64,000 bases of DNA from Alteromonas genovensis (lineage in GTDB: Bacteria; Pseudomonadota; Gammaproteobacteria; Enterobacterales; Alteromonadaceae). Shown here piece by piece: positions 1 to 7,899 of the stretch. The notes beneath the pieces are model-generated. The model saw nothing but the letters and a program-made list of their open reading frames with translations, made no database searches and had not been told where the DNA came from. The stretch is from positions 1 through 64,000 of the forward strand of contig NZ_JAAAWO010000006.1 of assembly GCF_010500895.1 (NCBI RefSeq), read 5' to 3'. Position 1 is the first letter of the stretch; every line of letters begins with the position of its first letter. The position numbers and the translations under genes were made by a program.

Positions 1-120
1 AAGCACAACGTGCTCTGAATTTGAGACCAAGGAAGTGCCTTGGTTACAAACAACCTGAAGTTGTATTTAATCAATTACGCGGAGCGGCCTAATTTAGTGA
101 GTGGTGCACTTCGAACTTGA
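1..120 (+). mobile_element. 3' end of an IS30-family transposase gene and probable IS end (partial)
   Basis: Frame 3 is open from base 3 to a TAA at 90-92 and reads ALNLRPRKCLGYKQPEVVF, then NQLRGAA. The LN-RPRK-LGYK-P--VF pattern is the typical C-terminus of IS30-family transposases (DDE recombinases). Only the last 29 residues lie in the window, so whether the element is intact upstream cannot be judged. IS30 elements normally end a few dozen bases after the stop codon, so the right inverted repeat should lie within about 93-130, where I see the stretch GTGCACTTCGAACTTGAA, but the left end needed to confirm it is outside the window. Confidence 0.75.
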
Positions 121-167
121 ATTCGCGATTAAATAAAATCAAATTAAAAGTTTGCCCTCCCACTTGA

Positions 168-201
168 TGAATTGGGTCCGTTGGACTCAATTCATTTTTT
201 T
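168..201 (+). terminator. Intrinsic terminator downstream of the IS end
   Basis: TGAATTGGGTCC, a three-base loop, then GGACTCAATTCA form a 12-bp stem with one G-T-type mismatch, followed directly by seven T. It faces + and would end transcripts coming from the left edge (transposase or an interrupted gene). The rest of 93-311 holds no gene that I can support. Confidence 0.7.
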
Positions 202-311
202 ACTTCCTCGCTGTTATATCTTCTTATTGTTATCGGCTGAAACAAAGCTGGCTTACCGCTGGGTTCCTTAGGTTACGTAAATGCCATAGGTTCGATTGCT
301 GTAAGTGCTAA

Positions 312-1595
312 TTAAATTAGGCTTTCGAGCATGCGTTGTGCTAGCTCAGCTATCCGTATATTTTGTTCCATTGCCGCAGATTGCAACTTTTTGTAAGCCT
401 GGCTCTCGCTTAGCTTTCCCTGCTGCATCAATAGCAACTTTACTCTATCAATCGCTTTTTGCTCATTAAGGGCTTGTTTGGCCCCATTTAGCTCGTTAGC
501 AATATCCTGAATATGTTGCGCTTGTTGACGAATTAAGTCGTAAAACGATTTGTGTGCAGAAAGTGATGTTGAGGTAATCCCCATCTCACTATGAGTGCCT
601 TCCATTGAAAGTCCTTTAACGGTTTTATCGTAAATCATCGAAATAGGTGTATCGCCAGTTGGAGGGCTACTGTTTAAAGAAGCAATCAACAGTTCGTTGT
701 TGCGCAGTTCCTCCTCGGCTTGAGCAATTCTAAGTGTCGCTTTTTCTATCAGCCTATCGGTAATGTGTTCCTCTATGTCTTGCATCGCGTCAATTCGCAA
801 AGTGGCTATGTCATACCAAATTTCGCTGAGCTCAGCGGTGCAAGTGTCTGTCTCGCCAAGCTCGCAAATCATTTTGCGTAGTCGACTCAGGTGCTGGGCG
901 TGGTCACTTTCTAATTGTTGCTGCCACATAGAGAGTTCTGTGTCATCGGCAAATTTACTAAACGTCTCAAACAAGTGATTTTGTGAGTCTGTCAGTGCTG
1001 TAATTCGATCGCACAAAGATTGCTGGAAGTGGCTCGAAGAGAACCCAATTGCGCCACAAGCGCGCTCTTGTCCCGCATACTCTTTACCTTGAATAAAATT
1101 AAATAGCGCTACTAAAAGTCGAGTAATAGCAGGATCGTTTGCAACGTCGGCGGCTTCAAAAATCACATCAATCAACGCGGCAATTAGGCGGCAAAATGCA
1201 TTGGTCGATTCGGTTGGTGTTAGTTGTTGCAGAGCCACTTTGCTGCGCAAATCCTTAAGGTTGTCCATACCTTGCAACGCAAATGTAATGGTAGTAACCA
1301 ATCGCATGGTAAGTCCATTATCAGAATTAGATAGGTATAAAGCGTTAAGCAAGCTACGAAGTGTTTTCTCACTCATCTCACTTGCGGTTTCTTGTTGTGC
1401 CCTTTGAGTGGCAAAACGTTCGCCTCGAGAACATAGAAATACATTGCTCATACCGCGCTCGCGCTGCAGTTGATGAATCATCTCCGTTACCGCTTTCACT
1501 ATTTTGCAATTTGATGATAAGTGTCGCAGTGCCTGTATTTCTTGATGCTTGGCTAATAAAAAAAACCGCTTTGTGATATCGCTATGATGGCCCAT
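312..1595 (-). CDS. nasR: NIT and ANTAR domain nitrate-responsive transcription antiterminator
   Basis: Predicted nitrate/nitrite sensor that binds leader RNA to allow read-through of terminators, as Klebsiella NasR does. The N-terminal two thirds is an all-helical NIT domain containing the QRERGMSNVF motif near its start; the last ~55 residues (AIDRVKLLLMQQGKLSESQA onwards, ending IAELAQRMLESLI) are a typical ANTAR RNA-binding helical bundle. Length (427 aa from the chosen ATG) fits NasR. A TTG at 1649 gives a longer 445-aa form, but the ATG at 1595 has a GGA at suitable distance and removes an odd N-terminal extension. It is divergent from the nitrite channel gene, and three downstream operons carry leader terminators, the expected targets. 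Domain call is firm; the RNA targets are inferred. Confidence 0.9.
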   Translation of the reverse strand: MGHHSDITKRFFLLAKHQEIQALRHLSSNCKIVKAVTEMIHQLQRERGMSNVFLCSRGERFATQRAQQETASEMSEKTLRSLLNALYLSNSDNGLTMRLVTTITFALQGMDNLKDLRSKVALQQLTPTESTNAFCRLIAALIDVIFEAADVANDPAITRLLVALFNFIQGKEYAGQERACGAIGFSSSHFQQSLCDRITALTDSQNHLFETFSKFADDTELSMWQQQLESDHAQHLSRLRKMICELGETDTCTAELSEIWYDIATLRIDAMQDIEEHITDRLIEKATLRIAQAEEELRNNELLIASLNSSPPTGDTPISMIYDKTVKGLSMEGTHSEMGITSTSLSAHKSFYDLIRQQAQHIQDIANELNGAKQALNEQKAIDRVKLLLMQQGKLSESQAYKKLQSAAMEQNIRIAELAQRMLESLI

Positions 1596-1758
1596 CGTGA
1601 AGTATCCAGAAAAGAGATACATAGGATAAGCAAATGTTGTTCCCTTCAATCAAACTGCAAGGGATTCACATCGATATACCCGATGTAAGCAGCTGGGCGC
1701 CACTATTTACTATCTTGCTTAAAAATAATGGACTGATCACAAAAGCACGCAAACGGAT

Positions 1759-1787
1759 TGCACTACATCATGCTCCAAATTAGTGCA
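1759..1787. promoter_or_regulatory. Probable NtrC-binding site(s) upstream of nirC
   Basis: TGCTCCAAATTAGTGCA at 1771-1787 matches the enterobacterial NtrC consensus TGCACCAAAATGGTGCA at 14 of 17 positions by eye. A second, weaker TGCAC half-site begins at 1759. The sites lie about 130 bp upstream of a sigma-54-like element at 1902, the usual enhancer distance. The sequence match is seen; NtrC binding is inferred. Confidence 0.55.
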
Positions 1788-1901
1788 CTTTTTCTCGAGA
1801 CAGGTGCAAACGATGGGGGGTATATCGAACACGGTTATTCTTACCATTAAGTAATTATTTGTTATAGAAGAGAATTTCATTTAAAGTTTTGCGCCTCAAT
1901 A

Positions 1902-1917
1902 TTGGCATCAATATTGT
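1902..1917 (+). promoter_or_regulatory. Sigma-54-type -24/-12 promoter of nirC
   Basis: TTGGCATCAATATTGT has the GG and TG(T) dinucleotides exactly 12 bases apart, as in TTGGCAC-N5-TTGC. The last C of the -12 element is T. The same pattern recurs before nirB and nrtA, which raises confidence. Transcription would start near 1930, giving a ~150-nt leader that ends in the terminator at 1969. Confidence 0.55.
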
Positions 1918-1968
1918 TTTACTTTTTATGAACAATGCAGATTGTTTAAGAACAATATTCGGATAAAG

Positions 1969-2014
1969 GCGTCCGCAACTTATTTTTTTAGGAAATAAGA
2001 GCGGGCGCTTTTTT
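1969..2014 (+). terminator. Leader (attenuator) terminator before nirC
   Basis: GCGTCCGC pairs with GCGGGCGC (one G-T pair) and the inner AACTTATTT/AAATAAG arms extend the stem; six T follow. It sits between the promoter-like element and the nirC start, so unregulated transcription should stop here. This is the layout of NasR/ANTAR-controlled leaders. Upstream, 1940-1957 can form an alternative small hairpin (ATTGTT/AACAAT), but I could not recognise the two-hexaloop ANTAR motif with certainty. Confidence 0.8.
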
Positions 2015-2078
2015 GTGCCTGAAATTTAGGTAAAGAATGTTTCTAAGGAATTAATATCAATAGAAAAGGTGATCAAAC

Positions 2079-2942
2079 ATGGCGTATTTACTTCCTTCTG
2101 AATTTGCAACCAAGATGGTTGATGCTGGCGAATCCAAAATATATATGTCTACTCGCGACACATTAATTCGCGCTTTTATGGCGGGGGCCATTTTGGCGTT
2201 GGCCGCGGTTTTTGCAATAACCATCGCGGTTCAAACAGGGGTGTTTTTAATTGGTGCAATACTCTTTCCTGTTGGTTTTTGTATGCTGTACCTCATGGGG
2301 TTTGACCTACTTACCGGTGTTTTTGTGCTTACTCCACTAGCCTGGTTGGCAAAACGACCTGGCGTGACATGGCCGCAAATTCTCCGCAATTGGGGCTTAG
2401 TGTTTTTAGGGAATTTTGCAGGTGCGCTGAGCGTGGCATTTATGATGTCGTTTGTTTTCACCATGGGTTACAACATTGATGGCGGAGCTATAGCGGCAAA
2501 GGTGGCGGGTATCGGAGAGGCGAGAACGCTAGGATATGCAGAGCATGGCGTTGCTGGCTGGTTTTCTATTTTTATTCGCGGCATGTTGTGTAACTGGATG
2601 GTATCGCTTGGTGTTGTTGGTGCGATGATATCTACTCACGTAAGCGGTAAAGTGTTGGCTATGTGGATGCCTATCATGCTGTTCTTCTTTATGGGGTTTG
2701 AGCATTCAGTGGTCAACATGTTCTTGTTTCCGTTCGGCTTAATTATGGGCGGCGAGTTCTCTGTTATGGATTACTTTATTTGGAATGAAATTCCTACCGC
2801 GCTGGGTAATTTAGTGGGAGGCTTAGCGTTTACTGGTTTGACTATTTATTCTACCCATGTGCGTACTGCCCCTAAACGCGTTATTGCTACAGGTGCTAGC
2901 AACAAAACGGTGCTTGCAGCAAAAGTGAATGACAAAGTATAA
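2079..2942 (+). CDS. nirC: Formate/nitrite transporter family channel (NirC-like)
   Basis: Inner-membrane FNT-family channel, here most likely moving nitrite. The 287-aa length and about six hydrophobic helices fit the family; the motifs GFDLLTGVFVL and the GNFAGALSV and GNLVGGLAF repeats correspond to the conserved FNT pore segments. Its place directly after a nitrate-type leader and before nirBD argues for nitrite rather than formate as the substrate. The next gene begins three bases after its stop, so the two are co-transcribed. The C-terminal ~20 residues are a polar tail. Confidence 0.88.
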   Translation: MAYLLPSEFATKMVDAGESKIYMSTRDTLIRAFMAGAILALAAVFAITIAVQTGVFLIGAILFPVGFCMLYLMGFDLLTGVFVLTPLAWLAKRPGVTWPQILRNWGLVFLGNFAGALSVAFMMSFVFTMGYNIDGGAIAAKVAGIGEARTLGYAEHGVAGWFSIFIRGMLCNWMVSLGVVGAMISTHVSGKVLAMWMPIMLFFFMGFEHSVVNMFLFPFGLIMGGEFSVMDYFIWNEIPTALGNLVGGLAFTGLTIYSTHVRTAPKRVIATGASNKTVLAAKVNDKV

Positions 2943-2945
2943 GCC

Positions 2946-4655
2946 GTGATCACCTTTCGTCATGGTGCCTTTTCGAATAAAGGCACAAAACCGATTAATC
3001 AGGACCACCATTGTGTGGTGGTGCCTGATTTTTCGCCATCGGCAAATTTCGATGCTATCGCTGTTGTGTCTGATGGAATAAGTAGTAGTCAGGTTAGTCA
3101 GTATGCAAGTAACTTCGCCGTTGAAACGTTCGCTCGTGAATTTTCACGAACAAGCAGTGTGTGGTCTTTGTCGAGGGCGGCACAACATGTACTGCGTACC
3201 ATAAACACCGAGCTTTACATAAAAAACCAACAAAGCCCTTATTTTGAAAATCTTGATAAAGGCTATGTCTGTACCTTTAGCGCAGTTATTTTGAAAGGAC
3301 AGTCTGCGGTGTTACTGCATTGTGGTGATAGCAGCATCTATCACGTACACCGCGGTGAAGTAACGCTCTGCACCCGCCAACATCGAGAAGCCGGCGAGAG
3401 TAACAATACTTATTTAAGCAATGCCCTCGGTATTCGGCCTAACTTAAGCATTGATATGGCTATCCGAACGCTTGCGCCTAGCGATATATTTGTATTAATG
3501 ACAGATGGCATAGCGGATACCTTGTCACCAAAAACATGGTACTCAATACATCAGCATAATACGCCTAGTATCGACTTGAGCGCACAGCATATAGCGCAAG
3601 CAGCACTGAATGCAGATTGTGATGATAACGTCACTGTAGTGCTGCTTGAGGTACTATCCATTGCTAAGGAAGAGAAAGTACATTATGCCTCAAATGGCTT
3701 CCTTCCTTTTTTAGATACACCCAAATCAAACGATGCCATAGACGATTGGACAATACAGCGGCAGTTATATACCAGTGAACGCAGCCTGGTTTTTCTTGCT
3801 AAGCATAACCTCCACAATCATCAGGCAGTGTTAAAAATTCCTGCAAAGTCGATGCACGATAACGAAAGCTTTTTAGATGAAATGGTGAAAGAAGAGTGGA
3901 TTGGTGCGCGGGTACAACATGACAATGTCCTTAAAAATTACACGTCCCCTTTTTTACGACATTACTTTTATATTGCCATGGCGTACACACCTGGAATAAG
4001 TTTACGCCAATATCGAGACGACGTTGGTAGTGTCTCTCTTTCTGAGGTTCGAGACTGGAGTGCGCAAATCGTTAGCGCGCTAACGGCACTGCATCGGCAA
4101 GACGTGCTTCATCAAGATATTAAACCGGATAACATCATGGTTGATGAAAACGGTAAAATTACACTGGTAGACTTTGGTGCCGCGAGCATAGCGGGTTATC
4201 ATGTTTCGCAAAGTGATGTGCAGCATGCCGTTCCTGGCGATCTATTGTTCACCGCTCCGGAATACTTTGTAGGGCTGTGGCCTGATGAAAGCGCAGATCA
4301 ATTTTCTCTAGCAGTGGTTTTATATTTTTTATTAAGTGGCGAGTACCCCTTTAACAGTAACGTTGCCAAGAAGAGCAATTACGCAGGGTTACTTAAATTG
4401 CGCTATATCAGCTTGCTACAACGAAACGTTGCTGTCCCTATGTGGGTTGACGAAGCGCTGAAACGGGCTTGTCACCCTAAAGCGTCGAAACGCTATCCGA
4501 GCTTGTCTGAATTTCTGTACGACTTAAATCACCCTAATCCGTCTTACCGTAAAAGTTTGCCCCTGATGGAGCAACATCCAGTGCGTGCATGGCAAACCGT
4601 GTCTGGCGTATTGCTGGTATTGCTCATCGTTATGTTCGTTGTTCATTATACTTAG
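2946..4655 (+). CDS. Fused PP2C phosphatase and Ser/Thr protein kinase with a C-terminal membrane anchor
   Basis: Residues ~1-240 form a PP2C-type phosphatase (VVSDGISS, LHCGDSSIY, LMTDGIADTL, DDNVTVV acid motifs). Residues ~270-530 form a Hanks-type kinase with HQDIKPDNIMV catalytic loop, VDFGAAS (DFG) and TAPEYF (APE). A single helix (VSGVLLVLLIVMFVV) lies near the C-terminus, so the enzyme probably sits at the inner membrane facing the cytoplasm. It starts with GTG three bases after nirC. Such fused enzymes are known next to nitrate or nitrite genes in some proteobacteria, but their substrate is unknown to me; regulation of the channel or of the nitrogen enzymes is a guess. Confidence 0.85.
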   Translation: MITFRHGAFSNKGTKPINQDHHCVVVPDFSPSANFDAIAVVSDGISSSQVSQYASNFAVETFAREFSRTSSVWSLSRAAQHVLRTINTELYIKNQQSPYFENLDKGYVCTFSAVILKGQSAVLLHCGDSSIYHVHRGEVTLCTRQHREAGESNNTYLSNALGIRPNLSIDMAIRTLAPSDIFVLMTDGIADTLSPKTWYSIHQHNTPSIDLSAQHIAQAALNADCDDNVTVVLLEVLSIAKEEKVHYASNGFLPFLDTPKSNDAIDDWTIQRQLYTSERSLVFLAKHNLHNHQAVLKIPAKSMHDNESFLDEMVKEEWIGARVQHDNVLKNYTSPFLRHYFYIAMAYTPGISLRQYRDDVGSVSLSEVRDWSAQIVSALTALHRQDVLHQDIKPDNIMVDENGKITLVDFGAASIAGYHVSQSDVQHAVPGDLLFTAPEYFVGLWPDESADQFSLAVVLYFLLSGEYPFNSNVAKKSNYAGLLKLRYISLLQRNVAVPMWVDEALKRACHPKASKRYPSLSEFLYDLNHPNPSYRKSLPLMEQHPVRAWQTVSGVLLVLLIVMFVVHYT

Positions 4656-4706
4656 CGAGCGGCTCCAGCTACGTAAAGTCAGTGAGTTATTCAGTACTAC
4701 GCTAAT

Positions 4707-4742
4707 GCACCATAAATTATCTTTTTTGCTTGGTTATGGTGC
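4707..4742. promoter_or_regulatory. Inverted repeat GCACCATAA/TTATGGTGC upstream of nirB
   Basis: Perfect 9-bp arms are separated by 18 bases. Each arm holds an NtrC-like half-site (TGCACCA and its complement). It lies ~65-100 bp upstream of the sigma-54-like element at 4805 and is not followed by a T run, so it reads better as an enhancer/operator than as a terminator for the kinase gene. Confidence 0.45.
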
Positions 4743-4804
4743 GATACCACTGGTTTACGTCAAAGCTATACTGCTAAGTCTTTGTAATATAGTGATGAAA
4801 AGCA

Positions 4805-4820
4805 TTGGCACTATACTTGT
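4805..4820 (+). promoter_or_regulatory. Sigma-54-type -24/-12 promoter of the nirBD-nasA-cobA operon
   Basis: TTGGCACTATACTTGT: perfect -24 box (TTGGCAC), five-base spacer, TTGT as -12 element. The GG-to-TG spacing equals that before nirC and nrtA. Predicted start near 4832. Confidence 0.65.
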
Positions 4821-4837
4821 ATTATTATTTTCATAGT

Positions 4838-4938
4838 CTCGACTAGGTACCTAGGTATCATCGAGTAACAACACAATTAATACTGTACTTAATCAGGCAA
4901 TGAAGCCCGCAACCAGGAATGGTTGCGGGCTTTTTTTT
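4838..4938 (+). promoter_or_regulatory. nirB leader: two small hairpins followed by an intrinsic terminator
   Basis: Directly after the predicted start come a hairpin with CTCGA/TCGAG outer arms at 4838-4865 (it also contains the palindrome CTAGGTACCTAG) and a hairpin ATTAA/TTAAT at 4876-4893 whose loop contains ACTGTA. A perfect 11-bp terminator stem follows (GCCCGCAACCA, GGAA loop, at 4905-4930) with eight T at 4931-4938. Two hairpins and a terminator in a short leader is the arrangement expected for ANTAR-protein antitermination; ACTGTA fits the A1/G4 loop preference recalled for that family. Confidence 0.7.
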
Positions 4939-4960
4939 GCTTTAAATAAAGGTGAACGAG

Positions 4961-7510
4961 ATGACGCTTTCCTCACAGCAGCAACAACGCATAGTGATAA
5001 TTGGCAACGGTATGGTTGGCCATCACTTTGTTGAGCAACTTATTAACAGCAAAGCTGACTATCATATTACCGTGTTAAGTGGAGAGGGCCGCTTAGCTTA
5101 CGACCGCGTTTATCTATCGTCGTACTTTACGGGTAAAACTGCAGCCGATTTAGCGCTTACCGACGAAAAAACGTATCAGCAGTGGGGTGTAAATGCAGTT
5201 ACCGGTGCGTGGGTAACTAATATTGATCGTACCCATCAAGTCGTGACAACTAAAGACGGTACTTCATACCCCTACGATAAACTCGTGCTGGCGACAGGTT
5301 CTTACCCTTTTGTGCCCCCTATTCCCGGCAACGAGCAGGAACATTGTTTGGTGTATCGCACCATTGAAGATCTTGAATCTATCAGTGCCTCTGCAGCACA
5401 AAGTAAAATAGGCGTTGTTGTGGGCGGTGGTTTACTTGGGCTTGAAGCAGCAAACGCGCTTAAATCAGCAGGTCTAGAAACACATGTGGTTGAATTTGCA
5501 CCACAGTTAATGGCGGTGCAGCTTGATGCAATGGGAGGGGCACTGCTTAAAGATAAAATTGAAGCGCTCGGCGTACAAGTACATACACAAAAAGCCACGG
5601 AAGTTATCGAGGCTGGCGAGCAGTGCCGCTACCGAATGAAATTTTCTGATGGTTCACACCTTGAAACCGATATGGTGTTATTTTCTGCAGGTATACGACC
5701 TAGTGATCAGCTAGCCCGCGAATTTGATTTAGTAGTAGGTGAACGCGGCGGTATCGTTATCGATAATCAATGTATAACCTCCGATCCTAACGTGTACGCG
5801 ATTGGTGAATGCGCATTGTGGGAAAATCGTATTTACGGCTTAGTAGCGCCAGGGTACGCCATGGCTCGCGCCGCCGTTGCAAGTCTTACCAACAGTGAGG
5901 GCGAATTTGCAGGTGCGGATATGAGCACCAAGCTCAAGCTAATGGGTGTTGAAGTGGGGTCTATTGGCGATGCTCACGGCAAAACTCCAGGGGCGTTGGT
6001 ATACACCTACCACGACCAACCTGCAGGCGTGTACAAAAAGCTTGTTGTAGATGAAACCAAAACCCAAGTAATAGGTGCGGTGCTCATCGGCGATACCAGC
6101 GATTACGATACCTTGTTGCAATATGCCCTAAACAACATTGCGCTGCCCGACGCGCCAGAGGCACTGATATTACCTTCCTCAGGGGAAAAGCCCTTGTTAG
6201 GGGCCGATGCCCTTGGCGATAGCGCCACTATTTGTTCATGTCACAACGTATCTAAAGGCGATATTGTCGAGGCTATCGAAAGCGGCAGTTGCTCTTTAGG
6301 CGATATAAAGTCGTGCACAAAAGCGAGTACGGGCTGCGGAGGATGTTCGGCATTACTGAAAAACGTTGTCGATGCCGAACTAGAGAAACGGGGCGTAGAA
6401 GTATCTAAAGCCATTTGCGAACATTTCAATCACACTCGCCAAGAGCTCTATCACCTTATTCAAGTAGAAAATATTGAGACGTTTGACGAGCTGCTTGAGA
6501 AGCATGGTAAAGGGTTGGGCTGCGAAATTTGTAAACCGGCCGCAGCATCGATATTTGCGTCGGTATGGAACGATTATATTCTTCGTCAGGCGCACCAGCC
6601 ACTTCAAGACACTAACGATACTTATTTGGGCAACATGCAAAAAGACGGCACTTACTCTGTTGTGCCGCGGGTAGCTGGTGGTGAAATTACTCCAGATAAG
6701 CTCATTTTATTGGGCGAAGTTGCAAAAGAATACAACCTTTACACCAAAATTACAGGCGGTCAGCGCGTTGACTTATTTGGCGCACGCGTAGAGCAACTCC
6801 CTGCAATTTGGCAAAAATTAGTGGCCGGTGGTTTTGAGACCGGACATGCCTATGCGAAGTCGTTACGTACAGTTAAATCTTGTGTGGGCAGCACGTGGTG
6901 TAGGTTTGGTGTGCAAGACTCAGTTGGCCAAGCTATCGATTTAGAAAACCGCTATAAGGGCCTACGTGCACCGCATAAAATTAAATTTGGAGTATCGGGA
7001 TGCACACGTGAATGCGCAGAGGCTCAAGGGAAAGACATTGGCATTATTGCAACGGAAAACGGTTGGAACCTTTACGTCTGCGGTAATGGTGGCATGAAGC
7101 CACGCCATGCCGACCTATTCGCCACCGATTTAGATGACGCAACACTGGTGAAATACATCGACCGCGTGCTGATGTTTTACACAAAAACTGCCGATCGGCT
7201 TCAGCGCACCTCGGTGTGGATGGAGAACCTTGAAGGTGGGTTGGACTACCTCAAGTCGGTGGTTATCGACGATTCGCTTGGTATTTGTGACGACCTTGAG
7301 GCTCAAATGCAACATATTACCGACAGCTATCAGTGCGAATGGAAAACCACCATTGAATCGCCTGAGGCGCTTAAACGGTTCCGCCAGTTTGTAAACAGCG
7401 ACGAAACCGACTCAAACATTCAGTTTGTTACCGAAAGAGATCAAATTCGTCCTGCCACCAGCGCCGAAAAATACGCAGGTCAACAAGCCATTCCAGTAGA
7501 TATCATTTAG
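4961..7510 (+). CDS. nirB: Assimilatory nitrite reductase [NAD(P)H], large subunit
   Basis: Cytoplasmic enzyme reducing nitrite to ammonium with NAD(P)H. In order: an FAD/NAD(P)-binding pyridine-nucleotide oxidoreductase domain (IIGNGMVGHH near the start; GVVVGGGLLGLEAANAL), a BFD-type [2Fe-2S] domain (CSCHNVSKGDIVEAI ... CTKASTGCGGC), ferredoxin-like half-domains, and the sirohaem/[4Fe-4S] cysteines CVGSTWCRFG and SGCTRECAEAQGKDIG. Length near 850 aa is normal. I chose the ATG at 4961 because AAGGTG lies correctly before it; a GTG at 4952 would add three residues without a ribosome site. It is followed 9 bases later by nirD. Confidence 0.95.
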   Translation: MTLSSQQQQRIVIIGNGMVGHHFVEQLINSKADYHITVLSGEGRLAYDRVYLSSYFTGKTAADLALTDEKTYQQWGVNAVTGAWVTNIDRTHQVVTTKDGTSYPYDKLVLATGSYPFVPPIPGNEQEHCLVYRTIEDLESISASAAQSKIGVVVGGGLLGLEAANALKSAGLETHVVEFAPQLMAVQLDAMGGALLKDKIEALGVQVHTQKATEVIEAGEQCRYRMKFSDGSHLETDMVLFSAGIRPSDQLAREFDLVVGERGGIVIDNQCITSDPNVYAIGECALWENRIYGLVAPGYAMARAAVASLTNSEGEFAGADMSTKLKLMGVEVGSIGDAHGKTPGALVYTYHDQPAGVYKKLVVDETKTQVIGAVLIGDTSDYDTLLQYALNNIALPDAPEALILPSSGEKPLLGADALGDSATICSCHNVSKGDIVEAIESGSCSLGDIKSCTKASTGCGGCSALLKNVVDAELEKRGVEVSKAICEHFNHTRQELYHLIQVENIETFDELLEKHGKGLGCEICKPAAASIFASVWNDYILRQAHQPLQDTNDTYLGNMQKDGTYSVVPRVAGGEITPDKLILLGEVAKEYNLYTKITGGQRVDLFGARVEQLPAIWQKLVAGGFETGHAYAKSLRTVKSCVGSTWCRFGVQDSVGQAIDLENRYKGLRAPHKIKFGVSGCTRECAEAQGKDIGIIATENGWNLYVCGNGGMKPRHADLFATDLDDATLVKYIDRVLMFYTKTADRLQRTSVWMENLEGGLDYLKSVVIDDSLGICDDLEAQMQHITDSYQCEWKTTIESPEALKRFRQFVNSDETDSNIQFVTERDQIRPATSAEKYAGQQAIPVDII

Positions 7511-7519
7511 GAGAAATTT

Positions 7520-7876
7520 ATGCAGGCTCAGGCTGAGGTAGTAACAACGTGGAACGATGTGTGTCATACCGACGATCTTGTCACAAATAGTGGTGTGTGT
7601 GTGTTGCTTGAGGGCAAGCAAATCGCTCTTTTTAAAATTCACATAGAAGGCAATACTCAGTATTTCGGTGTTAGTAATTGGGATCCGGTTGGGCAAGCTA
7701 ATGTTTTGTATCGCGGTATTGTGGGCACTTTACAAGGCAACATTGTAGTGGCATCACCGCTTTACAAAGAGCATTACGTACTTGCCACGGGGAAATGCCT
7801 AGAACGGGACGATGTCGGCATACAATCATATGAAATACGGGTAGAGCAAAACCGTGTTTTAGTCGCATCGTTATAG
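7520..7876 (+). CDS. nirD: Nitrite reductase small subunit
   Basis: A 118-aa Rieske-like beta-barrel protein of the NirD family, which pairs with NirB. The typical segments GVCVLLEGKQIALFKI, VSNWDPVGQANVLYRGIVG and ASPLYKEHYVLATG are present. NirD has the Rieske fold but lacks the iron ligands, and no CxH pairs are seen here. GGAG lies before the ATG, and the gene sits 9 bases after nirB and 23 before nasA, so all three are one unit. Confidence 0.93.
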   Translation: MQAQAEVVTTWNDVCHTDDLVTNSGVCVLLEGKQIALFKIHIEGNTQYFGVSNWDPVGQANVLYRGIVGTLQGNIVVASPLYKEHYVLATGKCLERDDVGIQSYEIRVEQNRVLVASL

Positions 7877-7899
7877 CACATTAGCCAATCAGATTGATT

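Noticed and set aside
4707..4742. Terminator of the kinase gene
   Set aside because: Long loop and no T run; half-sites match NtrC elements better.
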